This document shows, in pieces, positions 24,822-33,729 of a DNA stretch of 64,000 nt (position 1 is its first letter; every line of letters starts with the position of its first letter). The stretch is taken from contig NZ_JPOC01000046.1 of the NCBI RefSeq assembly GCF_000738775.1, positions 1-64,000 of the forward strand, read 5' to 3'. Source of the DNA: Prescottella defluvii. Its GTDB lineage: Bacteria > Actinomycetota > Actinomycetes > Mycobacteriales > Mycobacteriaceae. The notes below the pieces were generated by a model. The model ran no database searches, was not told the origin of the DNA, and was given only the letters and a program-made list of their open reading frames with translations. Made by a program: the position numbers and the translations under genes.

Positions 24822-26195
24822 TTGGCCGACAAGGTCCCCACGTCCCGTCTCGTGCGGGGGTCGAAGCTCGGCCAGGTCGCCGCCGGTCGGGCGATCCGCA
24901 GCGCCGGCACCCGGGTGTCGATGGTCGGCCGGTCCGAGGAAGTTCGCGCGCGTCTGGCGGAGAAGTCCGCGATCGCGGCCGCCGACCAGCTCGTCACGGT
25001 CCTCGGCAGCATGAAGGGCGTGGCGATGAAGCTGGGCCAGATGCTGTCGATCCTCGATCTCGACCTCGTGCCCGAGGAACACCGGGAGGAGTTCCAGCGC
25101 AAGCTCGCCGCATTGCGGGACCAGGCGCCGACGACCTCGTTCGAGACGATGCGCGACGTCATCGAGGCCGACTACGGACGCCCCCTCGGCGACGTCTTCG
25201 CGGAGTTCGACCCCGAGGCCGTGGCGGCCGCGTCGATCGGCCAGGTGTACCGGGCCCGGCTGCACGACGGCCGCGACGTCGCGGTCAAGGTGCAGTATCC
25301 GGGCATCGACGCCGCGATCCGCGCCGACATGAAGAACCTGACGATGTTCCTCAAGATCTGGAAGTCGACGGTTCCGACGTTGTCGACGCCCGCGCTGCTG
25401 AACGAGTTGCGGCTGAACTTCGAGGGCGAACTGGACTACGAGCGCGAGGCGCTCACCCAGCGCAAGATCGCGCGGTTGTACGCGAACCATCCGTTCGTCG
25501 CAGTACCGGACAGCGTCCCGGAGCTGAGTACCCGCCGGGTGCTGGTGAGCGAGTTCTTCCGGGGCACCGGTTTCGCCGGAATCCGCGAGCTTCCCCAAGC
25601 GGAGCGAAACCGGTTCGGCGAGATCATCTTTCGCTTCTACATCGGATCGCTGTACCGCTATCGCGAGTTCTGCGGCGACCCGCATCCCGGGAACGTGCTG
25701 CTCGGGGACGACGGCCGGGTGGGCTTCGTCGACTTCGGGCTGTTCAACAGCATGGACGCCCGGCACGTCGAATTCGAGAAGAGCTGCCTCCGCGCGGCAA
25801 CCGAGGGCCGCAAGGCCGACCTGCATGCGCTGATGGTCCGGCGCGGGGTCATCTCCGAGTCTGCGGAGGTGACGCCGGACGAGTGCCTCGACTACGTCTA
25901 CGCCGCCGCGGAGTGGAACCTGGTGGACGCCGACATCGCGATCACCCCGGAGATGGCGAGCACCGGATTCCTGCTGGCGATCGATCCGCGTGCGTCGGAG
26001 TTCTCGGGCATGAAGGGTCAGAACCTGCCGCCGGAGCACCTGTTCTCGCGGCGGGCCGATTTCCTCACCTTCGGGGTCCTGGGTCAGCTCGATGCGAGCG
26101 CCAACTGGCACCGGATCGGCCGGGAGTGGGTGTACGGCGACCCGGCGGCCACCGAACTCGGAGAAGCCGAGGAGCGGTGGCGGCGCGCCCGCTGA
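24822..26195 (+). CDS. ABC1/UbiB-family atypical kinase
   Basis: The TTG start at 24822 is fixed by GGAGG six bases upstream and gives 457 residues. Family landmarks are KLGQM (KxGQ motif, from about residue 70), AAASIGQVYRA (Ala-rich loop), VAVKVQYPG, EGELDYEREA, GDPHPGNVLL and VDFGLF (DFG-like). These proteins are ATPases/kinases linked to quinone or lipid homeostasis. The precise role in actinobacteria is unsettled. It is read in the same direction as the following PPK2 gene. Confidence 0.88.
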   Translation: MADKVPTSRLVRGSKLGQVAAGRAIRSAGTRVSMVGRSEEVRARLAEKSAIAAADQLVTVLGSMKGVAMKLGQMLSILDLDLVPEEHREEFQRKLAALRDQAPTTSFETMRDVIEADYGRPLGDVFAEFDPEAVAAASIGQVYRARLHDGRDVAVKVQYPGIDAAIRADMKNLTMFLKIWKSTVPTLSTPALLNELRLNFEGELDYEREALTQRKIARLYANHPFVAVPDSVPELSTRRVLVSEFFRGTGFAGIRELPQAERNRFGEIIFRFYIGSLYRYREFCGDPHPGNVLLGDDGRVGFVDFGLFNSMDARHVEFEKSCLRAATEGRKADLHALMVRRGVISESAEVTPDECLDYVYAAAEWNLVDADIAITPEMASTGFLLAIDPRASEFSGMKGQNLPPEHLFSRRADFLTFGVLGQLDASANWHRIGREWVYGDPAATELGEAEERWRRAR

Positions 26196-26235
26196 ATCCG
26201 TCCCCGGCGGTACCGGTTGTGGCACAGTTCGGTTC

Positions 26236-27099
26236 ATGGCAGCGGACTCGCACAATGCACTGTGGACCACACCGGCCGCCGAGGCGCTGCGCGCCGGACC
26301 GCACACCAAGGTCGCGAAGATCGACCCCAAGGCCACCCCGGGCTTCAGCGGGAGCAAGTCCGACGGCGAACGGATGCTCGAGGAGCGCGGCGCGGTGCTG
26401 TCCGCGCTGCAGGAGAAGCTGTACGCCAACGGACGCGCCGGTGACAAGCGCTCGGTGCTGCTGATCCTGCAGGGCATGGACACCGCCGGGAAGGGCGGCA
26501 TGGTCCGGCACGTGATCGGGCACGTCGACCCGCAGGGCGTCGACCATGCCGCGTTCGGGGTGCCGACGCCGGAGGAGAAGCGCCACCACTACCTGTGGCG
26601 GATCAACAAGGCCCTCCCCCGCGGCGGCCAGTTGGGGGTGTTCGACCGGTCCCACTACGAGGACGTCCTGGTGGTCCGGGTGCACAACCTGGTCCCGCCC
26701 GAGGTGTGGCACGGACGCTACGACGAGATCAACCAGTTCGAGCGTGAACTGACCTACAGCGGTACGACTTTGGTCAAGGTGGCGATGTTCGTCTCGCTCG
26801 ACGAGCAGAAGGCCCGGCTCGCCGAACGCCTCGAACGTCGCGACAAGTACTGGAAGTACAACCCGGGAGACGTCACCGAACGCGCACTGTGGCCGCAGTA
26901 CCAGGAGGCGTATCAGGCGATGCTGGACAAGACGTCCACCGAGCACGCCCCGTGGTACGTCGTTCCGTGTGACCGCAAGTGGTACAGCCGAATTGCGGTG
27001 ACGGAACTGCTGATCGACGCGCTGTCCCGCCTCGACCTGGACTGGCCCGAGGCCGGGTTCGACATCGACGTCGAGAAGGAGCGCTTGGCTCGTTCCTGA
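26236..27099 (+). CDS. ppk2: Polyphosphate kinase 2 family protein
   Basis: ATG 26236 gives 287 residues; the frame is open to 26092 inside the upstream gene. Walker A is GMDTAGKGG at about residues 80-88, the Walker B/lid region is GVFDRSHYEDVLV, and RRDKYWKYNPGD matches the lid module. It transfers phosphate between polyphosphate and nucleotides in the cytosol. The length and single domain suggest a class I or III PPK2; the donor and acceptor preference cannot be read directly. Confidence 0.9.
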   Translation: MAADSHNALWTTPAAEALRAGPHTKVAKIDPKATPGFSGSKSDGERMLEERGAVLSALQEKLYANGRAGDKRSVLLILQGMDTAGKGGMVRHVIGHVDPQGVDHAAFGVPTPEEKRHHYLWRINKALPRGGQLGVFDRSHYEDVLVVRVHNLVPPEVWHGRYDEINQFERELTYSGTTLVKVAMFVSLDEQKARLAERLERRDKYWKYNPGDVTERALWPQYQEAYQAMLDKTSTEHAPWYVVPCDRKWYSRIAVTELLIDALSRLDLDWPEAGFDIDVEKERLARS

Positions 27100-27118
27100 C
27101 GGTCACGCCGGAGAAGCG

Positions 27119-27340
27119 TCAGAGCATGTGCGGGGTGCTGTGGTGCACCTTGTGGTCGTGGTGGGTGACGCCCCCGAAGATCGCTGCGGAACCCGAGAGC
27201 GCGGCGAGCGAGGCGAGTCCCGCGATGACGGCCCACCCGGCGAACCCGCCACCGGCGGCAACGAGGAACAGTCCGAGTGTCGCGATGCCCACCAGGGCCA
27301 GTCCGTACCCGGCCCACCCGGCGAAGTCGTTGAGAGTCAT
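27119..27340 (-). CDS. Small membrane protein with His-rich C-terminus
   Basis: ATG 27340 has GGAGG upstream; the product has 73 residues. Two membrane helices (about 10-32 and 34-55) are followed by GGVTHHDHKVHHSTPHML, with five His in a short tail that could bind a metal. No family is recognised. It is convergent with the PPK2 gene. Confidence 0.7.
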   Translation of the reverse strand: MTLNDFAGWAGYGLALVGIATLGLFLVAAGGGFAGWAVIAGLASLAALSGSAAIFGGVTHHDHKVHHSTPHML

Positions 27341-27434
27341 TCGCTGTCCCTCCTCCGTGTCGGTATAGAGGTCCGTGCCCTGACGCTACGCCCCGCGTGC
27401 GCGGTGTGCGAGAAACCGACCGGTCGATGCCGCG

Positions 27435-27486
27435 CCCGAACTGACCCGCCGCCCGCGCGATCGCGTCCGCGGGAGGTCAGTTCGGG
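27435..27486 (-). terminator. Two-level hairpin downstream of adhC
   Basis: Perfect 12-bp arms CCCGAACTGACC (27435-27446) and GGTCAGTTCGGG (27475-27486) enclose a GC-rich segment that can form its own inner stem. It starts just after the stop of the leftward alcohol dehydrogenase gene. Confidence 0.7.
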
Positions 27487-27499
27487 TGCGGGAAGCCCG

Positions 27500-28540
27500 T
27501 CAGATGGTGGCGGCGTCGATCACGAAGCGGTACCGCACGTCGCTGGCGACGACGCGGTCGTACGCCTCGTTGATCCGGTCGGCGGGGATCACCTCGATCT
27601 CCGCGCCGATGCCGTGCTCGGCGCAGAAGTTCAGCATCTCCTGAGTCTGCGGGATGCCGCCGACCAGTGAACCGGCGAGGCTGCGCCGGTTCTTGAGCAG
27701 GGAGAATCCCCGAACGCTGATGGGGTTCTCGGGCAGTCCCAGTTCCACCAGGGTGCCGTTGACCGCGAGCATCGACAGGTACCGGTCCATGTCGAGGTTG
27801 ACCGAGACGGTGTTGAGGATCAGGTCGAACTTCCCGCGCAGCGCCTTGAAGGTCTCCTTCTCGGCGGTCGCGTAGTAGTGGTCGGCGCCGAAGCGCAGGC
27901 CGTCGTCCTTCTTGCTCAGCGACTGGCTCAGCACGGTCACCTCGGCACCCATCGCGTGCGCGATCTTGACGCCGACGTGGCCGAGTCCGCCCATGCCGAC
28001 GATCGCGACCTTCTTGCCGGGACCCGCACCCCAGTGCGCGAGCGGCGAGTACAGCGTGATTCCGGCGCACAGCAGCGGCGCTGCGACGTCCAGGGCGAGG
28101 CCGTCCGGGATGGACAGCACGAACTCCTCGTCCACGACGACATGCGTGGAATATCCTCCGGCGGTGCGCTTTCCGTCGCGTCCGACGGTGTTGTAGGTGT
28201 CGACGACGCCGTTCTCGCAGTACTGTTCCTCGCCGGCCTCGCAGCTGGCGCAGGTGCGGCAAGAGTCGACGAAGCAGCCGACGCCGACGCGGTCGCCGAC
28301 GGCGTGCCGGGTCACCTCGGAGCCGATCTCGGTGACGATGCCGGCGATCTCGTGGCCGGGCACCACCGGGTATGCCGTGCCTCCCCACTCGTTGCGTGCG
28401 GTGTGGATGTCGGAGTGGCAGATGCCGGCGTACTTGATCTCGATGAGGACGTCGCGCGGACCGACGTCACGACGTTCGATGACGGTCTTCTCGAGCGGGG
28501 CGTCGGCGGAGTCGGCGGCGTAAGCGGAGACGGTGAGCAT
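27500..28540 (-). CDS. adhC: Zinc-dependent alcohol dehydrogenase (AdhC type)
   Basis: ATG 28540 gives 346 residues, equal to the mycobacterial NADP-dependent AdhC I recall. Catalytic zinc ligands are in GICHSDIH and VPGHE with the later Cys in [13 protein letters not shown]. The structural-zinc loop is [15 protein letters not shown]. The Rossmann motif is [13 protein letters not shown]. It is a cinnamyl-alcohol-dehydrogenase-like medium-chain enzyme that probably reduces aldehydes. The open frame upstream to 28690 is not used. TAGGCAT lies just before the ATG, so leaderless expression is possible. Confidence 0.9.
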   Translation of the reverse strand: MLTVSAYAADSADAPLEKTVIERRDVGPRDVLIEIKYAGICHSDIHTARNEWGGTAYPVVPGHEIAGIVTEIGSEVTRHAVGDRVGVGCFVDSCRTCASCEAGEEQYCENGVVDTYNTVGRDGKRTAGGYSTHVVVDEEFVLSIPDGLALDVAAPLLCAGITLYSPLAHWGAGPGKKVAIVGMGGLGHVGVKIAHAMGAEVTVLSQSLSKKDDGLRFGADHYYATAEKETFKALRGKFDLILNTVSVNLDMDRYLSMLAVNGTLVELGLPENPISVRGFSLLKNRRSLAGSLVGGIPQTQEMLNFCAEHGIGAEIEVIPADRINEAYDRVVASDVRYRFVIDAATI

Positions 28541-28660
28541 GCGTACATGCCTACCCGGTGCCGGGAAAGGACGCACAGGGCACCCGCAGGAATCTACTGA
28601 CCTGCGCGGACGCCTCCGGCCATTTCGGCCGAAACGCCTCATACGCCGCTCGCCCCTGTC

Positions 28661-28686
28661 TAGCATCGCCACAACTGAACAGTTGT
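28661..28686 (+). promoter_or_regulatory. Promoter and palindromic operator of the endoglycoceramidase-like gene
   Basis: TAGCAT at 28661-28666 is a -10-like hexamer. Five bases later, where transcription should start, lies ACAACTGAACAGTTGT (28671-28686), with perfect 7-bp arms and a 2-nt centre, typical of TetR-class operators. No matching regulator gene is adjacent. Confidence 0.5.
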
Positions 28687-28734
28687 CCACATCTTGCCCG
28701 AGCGCTTCTCACCGACGTGAACCGAGGGAAATGA

Positions 28735-30297
28735 ATGTGTAAACCTGGCTCAGCGTTCGCAGCGGTCATCGCTGCATGCGCACTCTTCCTGACCGCGGCC
28801 GGCACCGCCGCGGCGCAACCATCGCCGACTCCGGTCACGGCACTGCAGGCCGAGGGGACGCAGTTGCTCGACGGCCACGGCCGGACCGTCCTGCTGCACG
28901 GCGTCAACAACGTCGACAAGGACGCGCCGTACCTGCCGGCGGGCGCAACCCTCACGACGCAGGACATCGACATCCTGGTCCGGCACGGCTTCAACACCGT
29001 CCGCCTCGGCACATCGTTCGACGCGTTGATGCCCGAGCGTGGACAGGTCGACGAGGACTATCTCGACCGGATCACCGGGGTCGTCGACGCCCTCACCGCC
29101 CGCGGCATCTACGTGCTGCTCGACAACCACCAGGACGGACTGTCGAAGCCCTGGGGCGGCAACGGATTTCCCGCGTGGTCGATCCAGTCGCGACCCGAGT
29201 CGTGGGAACCGAACCCGGGCTTCCCGCTGTACTACGTGATGCCGAGCATGAACGTCGGCTGGGACGAGGTGTGGAACAACACGCACGGCGCTCTCGACTA
29301 CCTCGGCACCGCCCTCGGCGCACTCGCCGCGAGGATGGAGGGCAAGCCGGGGGTGATGGGCATCGAACTCATGAACGAGCCGTGGCCCGGATCGCCGTTC
29401 CTGACGTGCTTTCCGAGCGGCTGTCCCGACTTCGACCGCAAGTATCAGGGCGCGATGCAGAAGCTGACCGACTCGGTGCGTGCGGAGAACCCGACGATCC
29501 CGGTGTACTGGGAGCCGAACGTCACGTGGAACCAGATGATGCCGTCGAACCTGTTCAATCCGCCTGCGACACCGGCCGTCACCGACGCCGACATCGTCTT
29601 CGCACCGCACGACTACTGCATTCCCAGCCAGCTCGCGATCTATCTCGGGTTGCCGCAGGCGCTGCGCTCGCTGTGCGTCCCACAGCAGGACCTCACGTGG
29701 TCCCACATCGACGCGGTCACCGAACGCGCGAACATCCCGACCGTGGTCACCGAGTTCGGCGACGGCGATCCGACGGTCCTGAAGAACACGCTCGCGCGCG
29801 CCGACGAACGGTTCATCGGCTGGCAGTACTGGCATTTCGGCGCCGGCAACGTCACCGATCCGTTCCTCGGCGACGTCGGCCGGCAGCTCGTCCGCACCTA
29901 CCCGCAGGCCACGGCCGGCGATCCGGGTCGCATGATCTTCGACGCCGACAACGGCGACTTCGCCTACCGGTACACGCCACGGGCCGCGTCCCGGCCCACC
30001 GAGATCTATGTCTCCGACCTGCACTATCCCGACGGTTACGAGGTGTCGGTGGACGGCGGATCGGTGACCTCCGCGGCGGGCGCCCGGATCGTCACCGTCG
30101 CCGCCGACGGCAGCGGACCGGTGACCGTGAAGATCAACCGGCCCGGGTCACCGGGCGCCGAGGTCCCGGACGGCCCGATCAGCACGAGTTCGTCGGGCAG
30201 CACGGGCTCGTCGGGCAGCAGCGGATCCCTCAGCAGCGAGGGATCTCTCGGTAGCAGCGGATCCCTCGGCAGCAGCGGATCCGGCGACGGATCCTAG
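28735..30297 (+). CDS. Secreted endoglycoceramidase-like GH5 glycosidase
   Basis: ATG 28735 (with GAGGGAA upstream) gives 520 residues. Residues 1-27 are a signal peptide. The GH5 barrel carries the acid/base Glu215 in LMNEPWPGS and the nucleophile Glu340 in VVTEFGDGD. LLHGVNNVDKDAPY near the start and IYVLLDNHQDGLS fit the endoglycoceramidase group known from Rhodococcus. Such enzymes release the oligosaccharide from glycosphingolipids. A C-terminal beta domain (about 385-475) is followed by a Ser/Gly-only tail of roughly 40 residues built from GSLGSSGS-like repeats. Expression is probably controlled by the operator just upstream. Confidence 0.88.
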   Translation: MCKPGSAFAAVIAACALFLTAAGTAAAQPSPTPVTALQAEGTQLLDGHGRTVLLHGVNNVDKDAPYLPAGATLTTQDIDILVRHGFNTVRLGTSFDALMPERGQVDEDYLDRITGVVDALTARGIYVLLDNHQDGLSKPWGGNGFPAWSIQSRPESWEPNPGFPLYYVMPSMNVGWDEVWNNTHGALDYLGTALGALAARMEGKPGVMGIELMNEPWPGSPFLTCFPSGCPDFDRKYQGAMQKLTDSVRAENPTIPVYWEPNVTWNQMMPSNLFNPPATPAVTDADIVFAPHDYCIPSQLAIYLGLPQALRSLCVPQQDLTWSHIDAVTERANIPTVVTEFGDGDPTVLKNTLARADERFIGWQYWHFGAGNVTDPFLGDVGRQLVRTYPQATAGDPGRMIFDADNGDFAYRYTPRAASRPTEIYVSDLHYPDGYEVSVDGGSVTSAAGARIVTVAADGSGPVTVKINRPGSPGAEVPDGPISTSSSGSTGSSGSSGSLSSEGSLGSSGSLGSSGSGDGS

Positions 30298-30307
30298 GAA
30301 CACAGCA

Positions 30308-30344
30308 CACCGGGACCGGACCCGCAGACGGTCCGGTCCCGGTG
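30308..30344. terminator. Terminator between the glycosidase gene and the metE homologue
   Basis: Perfect 15-bp arms (30308-30322 and 30330-30344; CACCGGGACCGGACC and its complement) with a 7-nt loop between two convergent genes. Confidence 0.85.
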
Positions 30345-30363
30345 CGCTGACCGATCGGCGCAC

Positions 30364-32652
30364 CTACCCCTGCACGGCACGCCGCCGCAAACGTCGGGCC
30401 GCCGCAACCAGGTTGCGCAGCGACGGCTCGAGCTGCCAGTAGTGGCGGGGCTTGAGCCCGCCGTCGGGGTTCGCCCACAGCCGGTCGAGGTCCACGGACT
30501 CGGCGGCCTCGGTGAGCAGTTCGTCGAGTTCGTCGATGTCGGGGATCCGCGCCGAACGACTCTCGTACACACCGGGTCCGACGCCGTGGGTGAGGGCCTT
30601 CTCCTTGATCGCTTCCAGCACCCAGCCGATCGAGCGGGTCGCGACGATCGCAGTGACGTCGGCGTCGAGTCGCTCGATCGCGTCCACGACGGACCGCTGA
30701 CCCGAGTACGTCAGGTGCGTGTGGATCTGCGTCGCGGGCTTGGCGCCGCCGGTCGCGAGACGGAACGCGTCGACCGCCCAGTCCAGGTACTCCTTGCGCC
30801 CGGTTTCGCGTAGCGGCAACAGCTCCCGGATGGCCGGCTCGTCGACCTGGATGATCGCGATGCCGGCGGCCTCGAGGTCGGCGATCTCGTCACGGATCGC
30901 CAGAGCCAGCTGGTCGGCGGTCTCGTGCAGCGGCTGGTCCTGGCGCACGAACGAGCGCGCCAGCATCGTGACCGGACCGGTGAGCATGCCCTTGACCGGC
31001 TTGGCGGTGAGGGACTGCGCGTACGAGATCCATTCCACCGTCATCGGCTTCGGGCGGCGGACGTCGCCGTACAGCACCGGCGGTCGGGTACACCGTGAGC
31101 CGTACGCCTGCACCCACCCGTTGTGGGTGAACGCGTAGCCCTCGAGCAGTTCCGCGAAGTACTGCACCATGTCGTTGCGTTCGTGCTCGCCGTGGACGAA
31201 CACGTCCAGGCCGATGTCCTCCTGCAACGCGATCGTCTTCGCGATCTCGTCCTGGATGCGCTTGTAGTACTCGTCCCAGTCGAGTCGTCCCTGCCCCAGG
31301 TCGTAGCGGGCCTGACGGATCTCGTCGGTCTGCGGGAACGATCCGAGTGTCGTCGCGGGCACCGGCGGCAGGTTCAGTCGAGCCTGCTGCGCGATACGGC
31401 GCTCCTCGTACGGTGCACGGACCCGGTGCGCGGGCGTGATCGCATTGACCCGCGCCCGGACGTCGTGCTTCTGCTTGAAGTGCACCGACGTCGGCTTCTT
31501 GCGCCAGCGGTCGGACGGACCCTCGGTGAGTGCCTTGGCGAGCGAGACCACCTCGCCGACCTTCTGTTTCGCGAAGGCGAGACGGTCGGCGACGTCGCCG
31601 GGCAGGTCGTACTCCATGAGCACGTCGTACGGGACGTGCAGCAGCGAGGACGACGTCGACACGACGAGGTCCGGGGTGACGTCCTTGATCTGGTTGAGGT
31701 AGGTGAGGGTGTTGAACCGGTCGACGCGCCACACGTTGCGGCCGTCGACGATGCCGGCGTAGATCCGCTTGCGACGGATGCCGGGAATCTTCGCGAGCTC
31801 CTCGGCGGTGATGCGGCCGTTGACCAGATCCAGGCCGAGCGCCTCGACGGGGGTGGCGGCCAGGATCGGCAGCGCCTCCCCCAGCGACCCGTACGGTCCG
31901 GTGACGAGGATGCGCGGGCGCAGCGGGGCGTGCGCGAGACTCTCGTACGCGCGACCGAGCGCCGCCAGCTCCTCCGGGCTGCGGTCCTCGGTGAAGCACG
32001 GCTCGTCGAGCTGGATGCACGTCGCACCGGCCTTGGCGAGCTGCGCGAACAGCTTCTCGTATTCCGGGAGCAGCGTGTCGAGCAGATCGAGCGTCGCGAA
32101 ACCGTCCTGCGTGGAGCCGGGCGCGATCTTCGACAGCAGCAGCAGTGAGACCGGGCCGAGCAGCACAGGCCGCAGCTCGATACCGAGCGCCTTGGCCCGC
32201 TCGAACTCGTCGAGCATTGTCTCCGAATGCAATTCGAATGTGGTGCGCTCGTCCAGTTCGGGCTGACGGTAGTGGTAGTTGGTGCCGAAGAACCGCACCA
32301 GCTCGAGGGGCGGGAAGTCGGGCCGGCCACGAGCCATCGTGAAGTAGAAGTCGAGTGGGTCGAGCTCACCCTGCAGCGGGGCGAAACGTTCGGGGACGGC
32401 TCCGAACAGCAGGGCGTTGTCGAGCACGTGGTCGTAGTACGAGAACGTATTGCCGGGAACCTGCGTGAGCCCGGTGGCCGCGAGTTCGCTCCACGTCTGC
32501 TCTTGCAGTTCCCTTGCGACGGAGACGAGTTCGTCCTTGGTTCCGGTTCCGTGCCAGTAGGCCTCGAGAGCCCGCTTGAGTTCCCGGCGGGGCCCGATGC
32601 GGGGGTATCCGAGGACGCTGGATCCGTACCCGGCGGTGTTTGCGGCGGACAT
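30364..32652 (-). CDS. metE: MetE homologue lacking three of four zinc ligands
   Basis: The 762-residue product has the length and two-barrel layout of cobalamin-independent methionine synthase, with YPRIGPRRELKRALEAYW at the N-terminus and GYAFTHNGWVQAYGSRC in the C-terminal barrel. In normal MetE the zinc ligands are His, Cys, Glu and Cys (E. coli 641, 643, 665, 726). Here His646 is kept, but the others read Thr648 (HTHLTYS), Val670 (AIVATRS) and Gly731 (NPDGGLKPR). The usual TILCWSF stretch is TMLARSF. It is therefore unlikely to activate homocysteine in the standard way. AGGAAGGG precedes the ATG. No cobalamin riboswitch fits in the 91-base upstream gap. Confidence 0.85.
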   Translation of the reverse strand: MSAANTAGYGSSVLGYPRIGPRRELKRALEAYWHGTGTKDELVSVARELQEQTWSELAATGLTQVPGNTFSYYDHVLDNALLFGAVPERFAPLQGELDPLDFYFTMARGRPDFPPLELVRFFGTNYHYRQPELDERTTFELHSETMLDEFERAKALGIELRPVLLGPVSLLLLSKIAPGSTQDGFATLDLLDTLLPEYEKLFAQLAKAGATCIQLDEPCFTEDRSPEELAALGRAYESLAHAPLRPRILVTGPYGSLGEALPILAATPVEALGLDLVNGRITAEELAKIPGIRRKRIYAGIVDGRNVWRVDRFNTLTYLNQIKDVTPDLVVSTSSSLLHVPYDVLMEYDLPGDVADRLAFAKQKVGEVVSLAKALTEGPSDRWRKKPTSVHFKQKHDVRARVNAITPAHRVRAPYEERRIAQQARLNLPPVPATTLGSFPQTDEIRQARYDLGQGRLDWDEYYKRIQDEIAKTIALQEDIGLDVFVHGEHERNDMVQYFAELLEGYAFTHNGWVQAYGSRCTRPPVLYGDVRRPKPMTVEWISYAQSLTAKPVKGMLTGPVTMLARSFVRQDQPLHETADQLALAIRDEIADLEAAGIAIIQVDEPAIRELLPLRETGRKEYLDWAVDAFRLATGGAKPATQIHTHLTYSGQRSVVDAIERLDADVTAIVATRSIGWVLEAIKEKALTHGVGPGVYESRSARIPDIDELDELLTEAAESVDLDRLWANPDGGLKPRHYWQLEPSLRNLVAAARRLRRRAVQG

Positions 32653-32683
32653 GCGGATCGACCCTTCCTAGGCGGCTACACCG

Positions 32684-32729
32684 CCCGTGCGCCTTTCCGG
32701 TAGCGGGAGCTGCCGGAAAGGCGCACGGG
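32684..32729. terminator. Strong hairpin between fadB2 and the metE homologue
   Basis: Perfect 17-bp arms (32684-32700 and 32713-32729) with a 12-nt loop. Both flanking genes run leftward, so it ends fadB2 transcription and separates it from metE. Confidence 0.85.
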
Positions 32730-32743
32730 CGCGGAGCTCTTGG

Positions 32744-33640
32744 TCAGCTTGCCTTCTTGGCGACACGACCGTTGTCGGCGTATTCGTAGAAGCCGGCACC
32801 CGACTTCTTGCCGACGAGCCCTGCCTCGACCATCCGCAGCAGCAGTGGCGGGGCCGAGTACAGCGGCTCCTTGAACTCCTCGTACATCGAGTCGGCGATC
32901 GACTTGACGGTGTCAAGTCCCACCAGATCGGTCAGCGCGAGCGGACCCATCGGGTGCGCACATCCGAGCACCATCGTCTTGTCGATGTCTTCCTTGGTGG
33001 CGAATCCGGATTCGACCATGCGGATCGCGGACAGCAGGTACGGCACCAGCAGTGCGTTGGCGATGAAACCGGCGCGGTCGCTGGACCGGACCACCTGCTT
33101 GCCGAGCACCTCGCCGGCGAACGCCTCGGCGCGGGCCGACACGGTCGAGCTGGTCTTGAGTGTGGTGACCAGTTCGACGAGCGGGAGGACCGGCACCGGG
33201 TTGAAGAAGTGCATGCCGATCACCCGTTCGGGCGCCTTGGTGGCGATGCCGAGCTTCATGATCGGGATGGACGACGTGTTCGACGCGAGCACCGCGTCGG
33301 GGTCCGTCACGATCGAGTCGAGTTCGGTGAAGATCTCACTCTTGATCTTCTCGTCCTCGACGACGGCCTCCACTACGAGCTGCCGATCGGCGAAGTCGCC
33401 GAGGTCGGACGTGAAGCGCAGCCGCCAGGCGGCCTGCTCCCGTTCCCGCTCGGTGATCTTGCCGCTGCTCACTCCGCGATCGAGCGAGCGCAGGATGCGT
33501 GAGCGTCCGGCCGCCGCGAGTTCGCGGGTCTGCTCGAACACCAGCACGTCGACATGTGCACGGGCGCACACCTCGGCGATTCCGGAACCCATGATGCCGG
33601 CGCCGATCACGCCGACGCGCTGAATCTTTTCGCTGGTCAC
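32744..33640 (-). CDS. fadB2: 3-hydroxybutyryl-CoA dehydrogenase FadB2
   Basis: GTG 33640 follows AGGAG with five bases; 298 residues. The NAD-binding motif is GVIGAGIMGSGIA and the catalytic region is MHFFNPVPVLPLVE, with the conserved His and Glu, then NTSSIPI. The C-terminal 3HCDH domain (from about residue 185) carries SDRAGFIANALLVPYL and GAGFYEY. It oxidises 3-hydroxyacyl-CoA in beta-oxidation. It directly follows aceA, as fadB2 follows icl1 in M. tuberculosis. Confidence 0.95.
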   Translation of the reverse strand: MTSEKIQRVGVIGAGIMGSGIAEVCARAHVDVLVFEQTRELAAAGRSRILRSLDRGVSSGKITEREREQAAWRLRFTSDLGDFADRQLVVEAVVEDEKIKSEIFTELDSIVTDPDAVLASNTSSIPIMKLGIATKAPERVIGMHFFNPVPVLPLVELVTTLKTSSTVSARAEAFAGEVLGKQVVRSSDRAGFIANALLVPYLLSAIRMVESGFATKEDIDKTMVLGCAHPMGPLALTDLVGLDTVKSIADSMYEEFKEPLYSAPPLLLRMVEAGLVGKKSGAGFYEYADNGRVAKKAS

Positions 33641-33675
33641 GTCAGCTCCTTTTCGAAGTGGAGGTCGGGTCCCTC

Positions 33676-33715
33676 GGGAGGGATCGGCGTGGAGGACACC
33701 CCACCGATCCCTCCC
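33676..33715. terminator. Hairpin downstream of aceA
   Basis: Perfect 12-bp arms GGGAGGGATCGG (33676-33687) and CCGATCCCTCCC (33704-33715), with a GTGG/CCAC pair inside the 16-nt loop, between aceA and fadB2. Confidence 0.75.
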
Positions 33716-33729
33716 TCAGGGTGAGAGGC

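Noticed and set aside
32653-32743. Possible cobalamin riboswitch before the metE homologue
   Set aside because: The gap to fadB2 is only 91 bp and is mostly filled by a simple 17-bp terminator hairpin. No B12-box-like sequence or room for the aptamer.
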